A stretch of 64,000 nt of DNA from Agromyces sp. LHK192 (GTDB lineage: Bacteria; Actinomycetota; Actinomycetes; Actinomycetales; Microbacteriaceae). Below are positions 1 through 8,397 of this stretch, piece after piece. Numbering within the stretch: position 1 is the first letter of the stretch; every line of letters begins with the position of its first letter. Location of the stretch: positions 372,001-436,000 of the forward strand of contig NZ_CP034753.1 in the NCBI RefSeq assembly GCF_004006235.1. The letters are read 5' to 3'. Under the pieces are notes generated by a model. It saw nothing but the letters and a program-made list of their open reading frames with translations, ran no database searches and had not been told where the DNA came from. Position numbers and translations under genes: made by a program.

Positions 1-1
1 C

Positions 2-769
2 CTGTTCGCGCCGCCGCGGTGGGTCGGCTTCGACAACTTCGTGCGCCTCTGGAGCGATCCCGACTATCTGAAGGCCTGGGAGGTGACGGCGATCTACGTA
101 CTCGTCGGAACCCCGTTGAAGCTCATCGCCGCCCTCGCCGTTGCCATGCTCTTGAACGCGACCTTCCGAGGTACCGGCTTCTACCGATCCGCGTTCTACC
201 TCCCGTCACTCGTCGGCGCGTCGGTGTCGATCGCGGTTGTCTGGAAGGCGATGTTCATCGACAACGGCCCGGTCGACAACATCCAGCAGTTCTTCGGGTT
301 CCCAGCCGGTGGCTGGGTCGGAGACCCCGACCGCACGATGCCGATGCTCGTGCTCCTCGCAGTGTGGCAATTCGGTGCACCGATGGTGATCTTCCTCGCG
401 GGACTGAAGCAGGTCCCGATCGAGCTCTACGAAGCGGCGTCCGTGGATGGCGCAGGGCCGGTGCGAAAGTTCCGGAACATCACCTTGCCCATGCTCTCGC
501 CGGTGATCTTCTTCAATCTGCTGCTCGAGACGATCAACGCATTTCAGGTTTTCGCTTCGGCATTCGTCATCTCGGGCGGAACGGGTGGTCCGGCAAGATC
601 CACGCTGTTCTACACGCTCTACCTGTATTTCCGGGGCTTCCGTGATTTCCAGATGGGGTACGCGTCAGCGATGGCCTGGGTCCTCGTACTCGTGATCGCG
701 TTCATCACGGTGCTGTTCTTCCGGAGCTCGAAGGCATGGGTCCACTACGCAGGAGATGAAGGACGATGA
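2..769 (+). CDS. Sugar ABC transporter permease, MalF type (5' end outside window)
   Basis: The reading frame is open from base 2, so the N-terminus lies outside the window. It enters at the WVGFDNFV stretch typical of MalF/UgpA-like permeases. Hydrophobic segments follow, with the conserved cytoplasmic loop EAASVDGAGPVRKFRNITLP (EAA motif) that docks to the ATPase. It overlaps the next permease by 4 bp (ATGA), so the two are translationally coupled and probably form the membrane heterodimer of one importer. The pectin-degrading enzymes downstream suggest a rhamnogalacturonan-derived oligosaccharide as substrate; that is inference. The binding protein gene is presumably upstream of the window. 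Confidence 0.93.
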   Translation: MFAPPRWVGFDNFVRLWSDPDYLKAWEVTAIYVLVGTPLKLIAALAVAMLLNATFRGTGFYRSAFYLPSLVGASVSIAVVWKAMFIDNGPVDNIQQFFGFPAGGWVGDPDRTMPMLVLLAVWQFGAPMVIFLAGLKQVPIELYEAASVDGAGPVRKFRNITLPMLSPVIFFNLLLETINAFQVFASAFVISGGTGGPARSTLFYTLYLYFRGFRDFQMGYASAMAWVLVLVIAFITVLFFRSSKAWVHYAGDEGR

Positions 770-1662
770 CTCTGACCGAAGCAATCGTCACTCGACGTGA
801 GGCGCCGGTGCGCCGCCGCCGCCGAAATGGTTCGGTGTGGGGTGAGGTCGTATTCCATGTGGTCGTCCTCGCAATCCTCGTCGTGATCCTGTACCCCGTC
901 GTCTGGATGCTGCTGTCGACCTTCAAGCCATCCGCGGACATCGTCGGCAACGTGCAGCTCCTCCCGCGAGAGACGACGCTGGAGAATTACGAGACAGCCC
1001 TCGCCGGAATCGGTGGGGTCTCGTTTTGGACCTTCTTCCAGAATTCCGTCATCCTCGCCCTGGCATCCGTCGTCGGCGTGGTGTTGTCCTCGGCGGTCTC
1101 GGCGTACGCATTCGCGCGGATTCCGTTCCCCGGCCGCAACGTCTACTTCGGCCTCATGATCGCGACGCTGCTGCTGCCGTTCCACGTCGTGATCATCCCG
1201 CAGTACATCATGTTCAACACGCTCGGCATGGTGAACACCTTCTGGCCGCTGCTGCTCGGGAAGTTCCTCGCGACAGAGTCCTTCTTCATCTTCCTGATGG
1301 TGCAGTTCATGCGCGGCTTGCCGCGTGAGCTCGACGAAGCTGCCCGCATCGACGGGGCAGGGCACTACCGCACGTTCGTTTCGATCATGCTGCCGCTGCT
1401 GAAGCCCGCCCTTGTGACGAGCGCGATCTTCGCGTTCATCTGGAACTGGAACGACTTCTTCGGACCGTTGCTCTACCTCAAGGATCCCGACCTCTACACG
1501 CTTCCGATCGCGCTCCGGCTCTTCGTCGATCAGTCGAGCGCAGCCGACTACGGTGCACAGATGGCGATGGCGGTGCTTGCGCTCATCCCCGTGTTCCTGT
1601 TCTTCCTCATCTTCCAGCGGTACCTGGTCGACGGGGTCGCGACGCAGGGGCTGAAGGGGTGA
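766..1662 (+). CDS. Sugar ABC transporter permease, MalG/AraQ type
   Basis: This 298-residue inner-membrane protein has about six hydrophobic segments and the EAA loop at DEAARIDGAGHYRTFVSIMLP, the hallmark of carbohydrate uptake family 1 permeases of the MalG kind. Its ATG overlaps the stop of the preceding permease, and its own stop overlaps the GTG of the following gene, giving a tightly coupled three-gene set. No ATPase gene is seen here; such systems commonly share one MsmK-like ATPase encoded elsewhere. Substrate is inferred only from the neighbouring pectin enzymes. Confidence 0.94.
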   Translation: MTLTEAIVTRREAPVRRRRRNGSVWGEVVFHVVVLAILVVILYPVVWMLLSTFKPSADIVGNVQLLPRETTLENYETALAGIGGVSFWTFFQNSVILALASVVGVVLSSAVSAYAFARIPFPGRNVYFGLMIATLLLPFHVVIIPQYIMFNTLGMVNTFWPLLLGKFLATESFFIFLMVQFMRGLPRELDEAARIDGAGHYRTFVSIMLPLLKPALVTSAIFAFIWNWNDFFGPLLYLKDPDLYTLPIALRLFVDQSSAADYGAQMAMAVLALIPVFLFFLIFQRYLVDGVATQGLKG

Positions 1663-2288
1663 CCGCGGCAACCGACCGCCGGCGTCGTCGAAGCGAGGCA
1701 ACGCGGGGCAAGGTCGGCGCGGCGCTGCTTGGCCGGCCGGTCGCACTGTTCGGAGAGGTGGTGGTCGTCGGCCTCCTGGTGGCGCTCTTCGTACTGCCGA
1801 TCGTGACGGCGCCGGCGGCCCTGGCCGCCGGCGCAGCCCATCTTCGCCGCCACCTGCGTGGCGAGCCCGACCGAATCACCGCATTCCTGCTCGACCTGAT
1901 CACCGCCTTCCGCCAGGGATGGGTGTGGTGCGTGGGTATCGGCCTCGCGGGATTCGCGGTGGTGTTCAACCTCACGGCGCCTGCCACGTCGGAGGTGCCC
2001 GGTGGTGAGGTCGTGCGTTGGGCATCCATCGTGTTCGCCTTCGCGGGCCTGATCGTGGTCCTGCGAGCGGCGGCCGGTTGGACGCCAGGCGAACGGTGGT
2101 CGGACCTGATCCGTGGATCGGCCGTGGCGAGCGTGGCGGATCCGCTCGGATCGCTGATGATCGCCGTCGCCTGCGGCATGTGCGGCCTCATCGTCTGGAT
2201 GTTCGCGCCGCTGATCGTGTTGGTGCCCGGCTTGCTGGTCTTGGCCGCACTCGCGGTGACGTGGCGGGTCAACAGCCCTCGCCCGTAA
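1659..2288 (+). CDS. DUF624/YesL-like membrane protein
   Basis: This 209-residue protein has four or five hydrophobic segments and an arginine-rich cytoplasmic N-terminus. The pattern of a first membrane helix ending in LPIVTAPAALAAGAAHLRR followed by a conserved Trp-containing segment resembles the DUF624 (YesL) family. These proteins usually sit beside sugar ABC transporter genes, including rhamnogalacturonan loci, and have no firm biochemical role. The GTG start overlaps the upstream permease stop by 4 bp, so it belongs to that operon. Family assignment is by pattern recognition only; a generic membrane protein is the alternative. Confidence 0.7.
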   Translation: MTAATDRRRRRSEATRGKVGAALLGRPVALFGEVVVVGLLVALFVLPIVTAPAALAAGAAHLRRHLRGEPDRITAFLLDLITAFRQGWVWCVGIGLAGFAVVFNLTAPATSEVPGGEVVRWASIVFAFAGLIVVLRAAAGWTPGERWSDLIRGSAVASVADPLGSLMIAVACGMCGLIVWMFAPLIVLVPGLLVLAALAVTWRVNSPRP

Positions 2289-2856
2289 GGGTGTTCCGAG
2301 ACCGCGGAGTCGTGGGTTCGAGCAGTGGTCCCGCCGCGGCTGACGCATCGGTTGCGGGCCGCACAAGCACGCGTTCGGGACCGGAAACCGAACGGCACGA
2401 ACGCCCCGGCGCATCCAGACCGAATTCGACACGGGATGGGAAGGCTTGTCGTCGCCGTGGTTCACGGGAAGCACAGTCAGCGGAGTCCCAACCGCCAATA
2501 CGGCATCCCCGGTGCCGCCGGCAGGTCCATGGAACGCACTGGGGACTCAGCGCTGCGCGCGACCGGAACGATGACGTTCCCGTATGACGGGTCGACGAGA
2601 CCGCGATCGAGCCGACCGGACTGAATCGGAACGCTCCAGCACCTGTTCTCGGAAGCCAATCGTGACCGGCCGGCGTCGTGACCCCCGCCGCGCCGGCCGC
2701 GGCCAGGTTGAAGAGGGGCCGCCGGGGCCGCGCTGCCCCGGGATCCTGGCCGGAACGCGCCCACGTCGCTGTTCTGCCTTGCGCCGTCCTGTCCCCGTCA
2801 TCCCGAGGACAACCGTCATCCGCACCTTGGTCCTCGGTCGCGTCGCCTCCGAACGC
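2289..2856. other. Intergenic stretch without a convincing gene
   Basis: These 568 bases lie between two convergent genes. No open frame has convincing protein character or a ribosome site. On the minus strand a frame ending at 2477 reads as DLPAAPGMPYWRLGLR at its C-terminus, which looks more protein-like than its surroundings and could be a decayed gene end, but it cannot be extended to a recognisable domain. Several GC-rich hairpins are possible around 2690-2760; none has a T-tract. Confidence 0.4.
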
Positions 2857-3957
2857 TTACCGCCAGCGCCAGTCGGCGATCAGCCCGAGCCCGCGCAGCT
2901 CCTCCGCGACGATGCCTGCGTATACGGATGCCCCGTACTCCGAGGTGTGGGTCCGATCGCCGTTCACCCGGAAGAGGTAGATCGGCTCCGCCCCCACGGG
3001 ACCGAGGCCTTCGACGAGCTCCTTGCTGCGTGCCGTGAGATCGATGAGCGGCACGTCGAGCTCCTCGGCGACGCGTCGCATCTCGGCGGGCAGATCGGCG
3101 AGGTCGGTCACGATCAGGCCTGTCGAGTTGAGCACGGCGCCGCTGAACCGGAGTCGCACGATCGGGGTCACGAGCACGGGCGTCGCGCCTCGAGCGCGGA
3201 TGCGGTCGACGAGCTCAGCGAGGTTGGCGCGATACTGCTCAGCGGTCGTCGTCTTGTCGTTGTGCGCGAGCTGGATGAGCGCGACGTCGCCGCGTCGAAG
3301 CTGTGGTTCGGCCGCGTCGAACATCTCGGGGTTCTCGAGCATCGAGATGGTGCTCTCACCGGAGCCGGAGTGGTTGATCACACTGAGGCCGGGTCGGAAG
3401 TATGCCGGGAGACGCTGCCCCCAACCGGTGTAGGGCGGGTTGTCCTGGTCGGTCACGGTGGAGTCACCGAAGAGCACCAGCCGCTGCGCGAACCCGATCG
3501 TCGGGGTCACCAGCAGGTGCGCCACACGTGGTGCCGTCCCGGCGAACGCGAGCGTGAGGCCGGGGTTGCCGCGACCGTTGAATGCGTTCTGCTGGCCCTC
3601 GGGGTCGCGCACGTTCACGGTGAAGGCCCGGGCAATGTGCTCGCCCGCGGCGGTCCGAGTCTCGTCGATCATCAGGCGGCGGCTTTCGGCGTAGACGTTC
3701 GTGCTCGCCGCAGCGTCGTCCGCGCCGAGGACGACCGCGACGTTGTAGTGGCCCGGCGTCAGGTCAGGAAACGTGCACGTGATCGGTGCGGTGCCAGTGC
3801 AGTGTTCGAGCCCGTAGCGGAAGGCAGTCGACGCGCGCGCGGATTCGGCCGCGCCGGCTGCAGGTGCGGCCGCGAGCAACGCAGCGGTGAGCGCACCGCC
3901 CGCGGCGATGGCGGTCGCCCGGACGGCGCGAGTGGTGAGGCGGTGGTGAGCGGTCAT
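2857..3957 (-). CDS. Secreted SGNH hydrolase, rhamnogalacturonan acetylesterase type (CE12)
   Basis: The 366-residue product begins with a Sec-type signal peptide (about residues 1-37, AGA-like cleavage). A beta-rich accessory region (about 45-150) precedes an SGNH esterase domain (about 157-360). The nucleophile block is GDSTV with Ser166, the oxyanion Asn lies in the HND block (232-234), and the Asp/His pair is D334 and H337 in GDRTH. Order and spacing match CE12 rhamnogalacturonan acetylesterases, which remove acetyl groups from the pectin backbone so that lyases can act. The ATG at 3957 is chosen because GGAGGG lies upstream and the signal peptide begins there. It is divergent from the lyase gene, sharing a 243-bp control region. 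Confidence 0.88.
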   Translation of the reverse strand: MTAHHRLTTRAVRATAIAAGGALTAALLAAAPAAGAAESARASTAFRYGLEHCTGTAPITCTFPDLTPGHYNVAVVLGADDAAASTNVYAESRRLMIDETRTAAGEHIARAFTVNVRDPEGQQNAFNGRGNPGLTLAFAGTAPRVAHLLVTPTIGFAQRLVLFGDSTVTDQDNPPYTGWGQRLPAYFRPGLSVINHSGSGESTISMLENPEMFDAAEPQLRRGDVALIQLAHNDKTTTAEQYRANLAELVDRIRARGATPVLVTPIVRLRFSGAVLNSTGLIVTDLADLPAEMRRVAEELDVPLIDLTARSKELVEGLGPVGAEPIYLFRVNGDRTHTSEYGASVYAGIVAEELRGLGLIADWRWR

Positions 3958-4200
3958 GACGTCGTCGTCCCTCCGATTGTCGCCGTGACCTCGGCGTCCG
4001 GCGCGCGACCAGTATCGGAACGCACAAGGCGTCGCGGCACGAACCGGACATTTCCGGACATCCGATGGGACTGTTGTCCTCGTCATTACCCGGTGATCGC
4101 TTTTGTCCGGATCGACCCGAGGTCGGGTGACCGATTCGTAAGGTCGTGCCATTCGGAGCGCGTTCGACGCGCGGATGCCACTCAACGAGGAGTCGTGGAC
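3958..4200. promoter_or_regulatory. Divergent control region with CCGGACA repeats
   Basis: This region separates the esterase and lyase genes. CCGGACAT occurs at 4044-4051 and 4054-4061 as a direct repeat with 10-bp period, one helical turn. An inverted copy TGTCCGG lies at 4104-4110. This arrangement is typical of a regulator binding site serving both genes. The ribosome site GAGGAG at 4187-4192 is placed 8 nt before the lyase ATG. No clear -35/-10 pair is claimed. Confidence 0.5.
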
Positions 4201-6945
4201 ATGGAGATCAGTCGTCGGGGCCTGCTGCAGTCGTCGCTCGCGGTGGGGCTCACCGCAGCGCTCGGGTCACTCGGAGGGCAGGCGGCGCACGCGGCGCCGA
4301 TCGCGCGCGACGCTTTCGGGAGGATCCTCGCCGCAACGCCAACCGGACACGGCCCGGTGACGTTGCGGTGGCTCGAGGGTGCGGCGCCCGCACAGGTTGC
4401 ATCCGGCGCCACGTGGGGTGTCCCTTGGCCGAAGGGAGCACTCAGCCCCGATCAGGGGTTCTCACTCACCGCTGAGTCGGGCGTTTCGATCCCGGTGCAG
4501 TCGTGGCCGACCGGTTGGTGGCCCGACGGCACCGTCAAGTGGACAGCGCATGCAATCAGCGGCGACGCCGAGCGATCCGCGACCTATACGCTCGCGCCCG
4601 GAGACGCCGCGGCCCATCCGTCGGCACTCTCGGTCGCGGACTCAAGGTCGTCCGTGGTCGTGAACACGGGAACCATCCGCGTCGAGTTCCCCAAGCGAGG
4701 ACGCGTCCTGGTATCGGACATCCGGCGAGGTGCCACGGTGATTGCCGAGAACGGGCGGCTCGTGGCGTCCCGGCAGAACGCGCCCGACACCGACCGGCCC
4801 GACAAGGTCAACCACGAGTGGTTCGAAAGCCAGGTAGACGAAGTCGTCGTCGAGCAGACGGGTCCAGTGCGCGCGGTGATCCGTGTCACGGGCACGCACA
4901 AGAAGGGAGGACGCAACTGGTTGCCGTTCGACCTGCGGTTCTATCTCTACGCCGGTTCCGACGGCATCCGAGTCGTGCACAGCTTCGTCTTCGACGGCGA
5001 CGAGAAGACCGACTTCATCAACGGCCTCGGCGTGCAGTTCGACGTCCCGCTGCCGGCACAACCCCACGACCGGCACGTCAGGTTCGCCGGAGCAGGGGCA
5101 GGTGTGCTCGGCGAAGCCGTCCGCGGCATCACCGGCCTTCGGCGCGACCCCGGCGCGGCCGCACGCGAGGCGCAGATCGCCGGTGCTTGGACGCCGGACC
5201 CGGCGACGTGGGACCAACGCGTCACTTCGCGGCTGAAGTGGATCCCCGCCTGGGGCGACTACAGCCTCAGCCAGCTCACCGCGCACGGATTCGAGATTCG
5301 GAAGCGCACCTCGTCGGGGCACTCCTGGATCCGCGTCGACGGCGGCACGCGTTCCCGCGGTCTCGCGTACATCGGCACCCCCGCAGGGGGACTTGCGTTC
5401 GGTATGCGCAATTTCTGGCAGCTGCATCCGACCGAGCTCGAGATCTCGGGCGCCGCGACCGACCGTGCCACTGCGACCGTCTGGATGTGGTCGCCCAGGG
5501 CGGAGGCGATGGACCTGCGGTTCTACCACGACGGCATGGGACAGGACACCTACCCTGAGCAGCTGGACGCGCTCGAGATCACCTACGAGGACTACGAGCC
5601 CGGATTCGGGAGCCCGTACGGGGTGGCCCGCACGACCGAACTCATGTTCTGGGCCCTCCCCGCCACGCCGACGGCCGACGCGTTCAGCGCCCTCGCCGAC
5701 GCGAACTCGACACCGCCGTTGCTGGTCAGCCCGCCCGAGCACAATCACTCGGCCGGGGTGTTCGGGTCGTGGTCGCCGGTCGATCGCTCGTCCCCGGCGA
5801 AGATCGCGATCGAGGACAAGCTCGCGTTCATGCACGACCACTACGTGCAGCAGGTCGACCAGCGATCCTGGTACGGGTTCTGGGACTACGGCGACGTCAT
5901 GCACGACTTCGACCGCGACCGGCACGTCTGGCGGTACGACATCGGCGGATACGCGTGGGACAACTCCGAGCTCAGCACCGACATGTGGCTCTGGTACCAC
6001 TACCTGCGTACGGGCGACGCGACCGCGTTCCGGTTCGCCGAGGCGATGACGCGGCATACCGGTGAAGTCGACGTGTACCACCTCGGTCAGTGGGCCGACC
6101 TCGGCACCCGGCACGGCATCATGCACTGGGGCGACAGTGCGAAGCAGCAGCGCATCAGCAACGCTGGCTACCGCCGCTTCTATTACTTCCTCACCGCGGA
6201 CGAACGCGTCGGTGATCTCCTTCACGACCTCGTCGATGCAGACAAGACGTTCCTGGTGCTCGACCCATCGCGAAAGGTCCGTGACGACGTGTATGCACCA
6301 CAACCCGACGCGCTCGCCGTATCGAACACGACGGACTGGGGGGCGCTCGGGCTCGCTTGGCTCGCTGAATGGGAACGCAACGGCGACCCGATCGCCCAGC
6401 TCAAGCTCACCAACGGGGCGAAAACCATCGCCGCGATGCCCAATGGATGGGCGCAGGGCGGCACTCTCAAATACAACCTGGAAGACGGCACCTACGCCGA
6501 GGAGACCGAGCGAACCGTCAGCGTTGGCTCGCTTGACTCCGTGTTCGGACTGTTCGAGCTGATGACCGAGCTCATCGACCTCATGGGCGACCCCGAGGTC
6601 GAGCGGCAGTGGGTGAACTACTGCCGGCTGTACAACGGCACCTCCGCAGAGCAGATCGCGATCACCGGAACCTCCTGGGGCGGCCAGAACCTGCGCCAGG
6701 CATACTCGAGAGCGACCGCCTACGCGGCGACCCGGCTCGATGACACGGCGCTCGCCCAGCGCGCATGGAAGGAATTCCGCACCGGACACGCCGGCTATCC
6801 CGAGAGCCTGGCGTTCACGTCCACCCGGGTCGACGGCACTCGCGTGCTCAACCCGATCGATGAGGCTCCGTTCAGCACCAACGCCAGCGCCCAGTACGGA
6901 CTCGCGGCGATTCAAAACCTCGCGCTCGTGGGCAATCACGTCTGA
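4201..6945 (+). CDS. Tat-exported PcRGLX-type exo-rhamnogalacturonan lyase (PL26-like)
   Basis: The 914-residue protein starts with a twin-arginine signal (SRRGLL at residues 4-9, then a hydrophobic stretch ending near AHA at about 31). The N-terminal part contains the GPVTLRWLEGAAPAQ and WPDGTVKW features of the first RIFT-barrel domain of PcRGLX-like proteins. A long central and C-terminal region rich in Trp and Tyr is consistent with the remaining barrel and alpha-toroid domains. The family releases unsaturated disaccharides from the end of rhamnogalacturonan I. The ATG at 4201 has GAGGAG 8 nt upstream. The open frame extends upstream on the same strand, but that part lies antisense to the esterase and is shadow. 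A TatA-like gene follows 26 bp after the stop. Confidence 0.82.
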   Translation: MEISRRGLLQSSLAVGLTAALGSLGGQAAHAAPIARDAFGRILAATPTGHGPVTLRWLEGAAPAQVASGATWGVPWPKGALSPDQGFSLTAESGVSIPVQSWPTGWWPDGTVKWTAHAISGDAERSATYTLAPGDAAAHPSALSVADSRSSVVVNTGTIRVEFPKRGRVLVSDIRRGATVIAENGRLVASRQNAPDTDRPDKVNHEWFESQVDEVVVEQTGPVRAVIRVTGTHKKGGRNWLPFDLRFYLYAGSDGIRVVHSFVFDGDEKTDFINGLGVQFDVPLPAQPHDRHVRFAGAGAGVLGEAVRGITGLRRDPGAAAREAQIAGAWTPDPATWDQRVTSRLKWIPAWGDYSLSQLTAHGFEIRKRTSSGHSWIRVDGGTRSRGLAYIGTPAGGLAFGMRNFWQLHPTELEISGAATDRATATVWMWSPRAEAMDLRFYHDGMGQDTYPEQLDALEITYEDYEPGFGSPYGVARTTELMFWALPATPTADAFSALADANSTPPLLVSPPEHNHSAGVFGSWSPVDRSSPAKIAIEDKLAFMHDHYVQQVDQRSWYGFWDYGDVMHDFDRDRHVWRYDIGGYAWDNSELSTDMWLWYHYLRTGDATAFRFAEAMTRHTGEVDVYHLGQWADLGTRHGIMHWGDSAKQQRISNAGYRRFYYFLTADERVGDLLHDLVDADKTFLVLDPSRKVRDDVYAPQPDALAVSNTTDWGALGLAWLAEWERNGDPIAQLKLTNGAKTIAAMPNGWAQGGTLKYNLEDGTYAEETERTVSVGSLDSVFGLFELMTELIDLMGDPEVERQWVNYCRLYNGTSAEQIAITGTSWGGQNLRQAYSRATAYAATRLDDTALAQRAWKEFRTGHAGYPESLAFTSTRVDGTRVLNPIDEAPFSTNASAQYGLAAIQNLALVGNHV

Positions 6946-6971
6946 GACGACCCAACGGATCGGAGTACGAC

Positions 6972-7139
6972 ATGTTCGCGAACCTCACAGGCTGGCACCT
7001 CCTCATCGTGCTCGCCGTGATCCTCATCCTTTTCGGTGCCGCCAGACTGCCCGCCCTCGCCCGTGGGGTTGGCCAGTCGATTCGCATCCTGCGCAAGGAA
7101 TCCGGAGCGGATGAACCTACACCGGAGAACAGAGACTGA
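6972..7139 (+). CDS. TatA/TatE-like twin-arginine translocase subunit (55 aa)
   Basis: The 55-codon ORF reads as a short N-terminal membrane helix (residues about 8-20, HLLIVLAVILILFG). It continues as the hinge and amphipathic helix FGAARLPALARGVGQSIRIL and a short charged tail. The FGA-(K/R)LP-x-LARG-x-G pattern is the signature of TatA/TatE, which polymerise to let folded proteins cross the membrane. It starts 26 bp after the Tat-dependent lyase and is probably cotranscribed with it. It is shorter than usual actinobacterial TatA (about 80-100 aa), with nearly no acidic tail. The upstream GGAG at 6962-6965 serves as a weak ribosome site. Family recognition is strong; the idea of a dedicated role is inference. 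Confidence 0.85.
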   Translation: MFANLTGWHLLIVLAVILILFGAARLPALARGVGQSIRILRKESGADEPTPENRD

Positions 7140-7439
7140 TGGCATCGACGAACGCGCCATAGCCGACTCGATGCCCCACCCGTGCTGGTCGAAGTTGGTT
7201 GACGCCGATTCACATGCTCTGGGACGTGGGGAATCGATCACTCGGCGAAAACTCGGCGCACACCCGTCGCGAGTGTGCCCGAGGGAGTCGGGAGCGGACC
7301 TTGATTCGGCCTGGGTTTCGTGCCGTCCTCTAATTCAGGATGGATGACGAATTATTCTGGGACAGGTGCATGCCCAGTGTGTGTGCGGCCCCCAGCCGTC
7401 CCGCTTACGGTGGCGGTCTCGCAGGCAAGCAAGGCACCG

Positions 7440-7676
7440 CTACTGCGCATCCGAATTGTGTGGCATTGGCGGCGCGGAATTGTCCTCCCAGTCATCGCCT
7501 TCCTCGAACTCCGGCATGACGAAAGTCTCAAAGTGACGAGAGAGCTCGTCGATAACCGGTTCGCGATCAGAGATGCCCGCATTCTCGTAAGCGAAGAAGT
7601 TGTCTGTTGTCTGCGTGAGCGCGTCCTCGCGCGGTTCCTTGAGTCAGCGGATGTCCTGCTGCTGTAATCTCGGCAT
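7440..7676 (-). pseudogene. Broken small ORF with in-frame TGA
   Basis: On the minus strand an ATG at 7676 opens ten codons (MPRLQQQDIR), then a TGA at 7646-7644. The same frame then continues for 67 codons of clearly protein-like sequence ending DDWEDNSAPPMPHNSDAQ before TAG. The second part has acidic and aromatic residues, balanced codons and no usable start of its own. This suggests a gene fragment or a nonsense-mutated gene of unknown function. No homologous family is recognised and no ribosome site is visible. Confidence 0.4.
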
Positions 7677-7726
7677 ACTCGGCTCGGGGGAGTGAGATAA
7701 GACCTGTTCCTTGATTGGCGCTTGCA

Positions 7727-7945
7727 ATGTCTGACGGCGCGTGGGACGAGTCTGCTCTCTTGGAACTGCGAGGGAAGGATCCTGAGGCGGCTGCGGCCCA
7801 CCGCTATCGGATAAGTCTGCTCCGGGTGCTCCGAGAGGCATGGATGCAGGACCCTGACACGATTCAGGATCCGCTCCTTCGATTCGTGGTGTGGTTGGCA
7901 GACGAAAGTCGCATTACTGCAGAGGATGGCGGAGACGATGGGTGA
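7727..7945 (+). CDS. Hypothetical small protein
   Basis: This 72-residue ORF begins MSDGAWDESALL and contains RISLLRVLREAW and DPLLRFVVWLADESR, a helical, Trp-containing and mixed-charge composition that reads like a real small globular protein rather than GC shadow. A TTG at 7715 would add four residues. No convincing ribosome site is seen for either start. It sits in a low-coding, relatively AT-richer stretch and its function is unknown. Confidence 0.45.
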   Translation: MSDGAWDESALLELRGKDPEAAAAHRYRISLLRVLREAWMQDPDTIQDPLLRFVVWLADESRITAEDGGDDG

Positions 7946-8005
7946 GCGGGGACCCGGAGAACCGCGGCTGACGCTGGACCGTGGCTGCCATCTCCTTGGG
8001 TTGGA

Positions 8006-8152
8006 TCAGGCAGACGTCGCGCGTCGGCCCGCAACGAGTGGACGATCGTGCCATTCTCGTCCGCTGTAGGTGATGCCGACGGTGGACCACGTCTCCGTCT
8101 CGCCGAACGCCCGCGCTGACCCCTGATTCGAGACGCGGGGACCGATGGTCAC
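8006..8152 (-). CDS. Short hypothetical ORF or 3' gene fragment (48 aa)
   Basis: A GTG start at 8152 overlaps the stop of the ORF 8149-8397 in GTGA fashion. It gives a 48-residue sequence rich in Ser, Thr and Trp (for example TETWSTVGITYSGREWHDR). The frame is open for a few codons above the GTG as well. It may therefore be the frameshifted continuation of the upstream ORF rather than a separate gene. No family is recognised. Confidence 0.3.
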   Translation of the reverse strand: MTIGPRVSNQGSARAFGETETWSTVGITYSGREWHDRPLVAGRRATSA

Positions 8153-8397
8153 CGAGGTGAGGCCGAATCGTCAGCGCTGGAGAGGAGTTGCGCCGATTGG
8201 TGAGCGAGCAGCACGTTACCGCGGGCTCGCCCATCCGGCGCGGCAAAGCCCGCATAACAGGTCATATGGCCTAGATCCGTCACCGTGTCGGTGTCCTTCT
8301 TCGGCGCAATGTGAAGCCAGCCGTCATCGAGCGGCACGCGTTCTTCAGGGCGCAGGAAGCGCTCCTCCTTCTCGCAGTACACACGCTCGTCAGCCAT
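8149..8397 (-). CDS. Hypothetical protein, possibly N-terminal part of a frameshifted gene
   Basis: The 82-residue ORF starts MADERVYCEKEERFL and runs through WLHIAPKKDTDTVTDLGHMTCYAGFA. Its composition is plausible for a small cytosolic protein with Cys and His that could bind metal. A G-rich stretch lies upstream of the ATG at 8397 as a weak ribosome site. Just before the stop another frame becomes protein-like, suggesting a frameshift near 8150-8165. Function unknown; it belongs to the decayed region between the pectin and repair blocks. Confidence 0.35.
   Translation of the reverse strand: MADERVYCEKEERFLRPEERVPLDDGWLHIAPKKDTDTVTDLGHMTCYAGFAAPDGRARGNVLLAHQSAQLLSSADDSASPR

Noticed and set aside
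2300..2345. GGGTTCGAG T-arm-like word after the DUF624-like gene
   Set aside because: The flanking arms do not pair, so there is no tRNA or attachment-site evidence.
2584..4200. N-terminal extension of the pectin lyase frame by over 500 codons
   Set aside because: The extension is antisense to the acetylesterase gene, has shadow composition, and the true start is marked by a ribosome site and twin-arginine signal at 4201.
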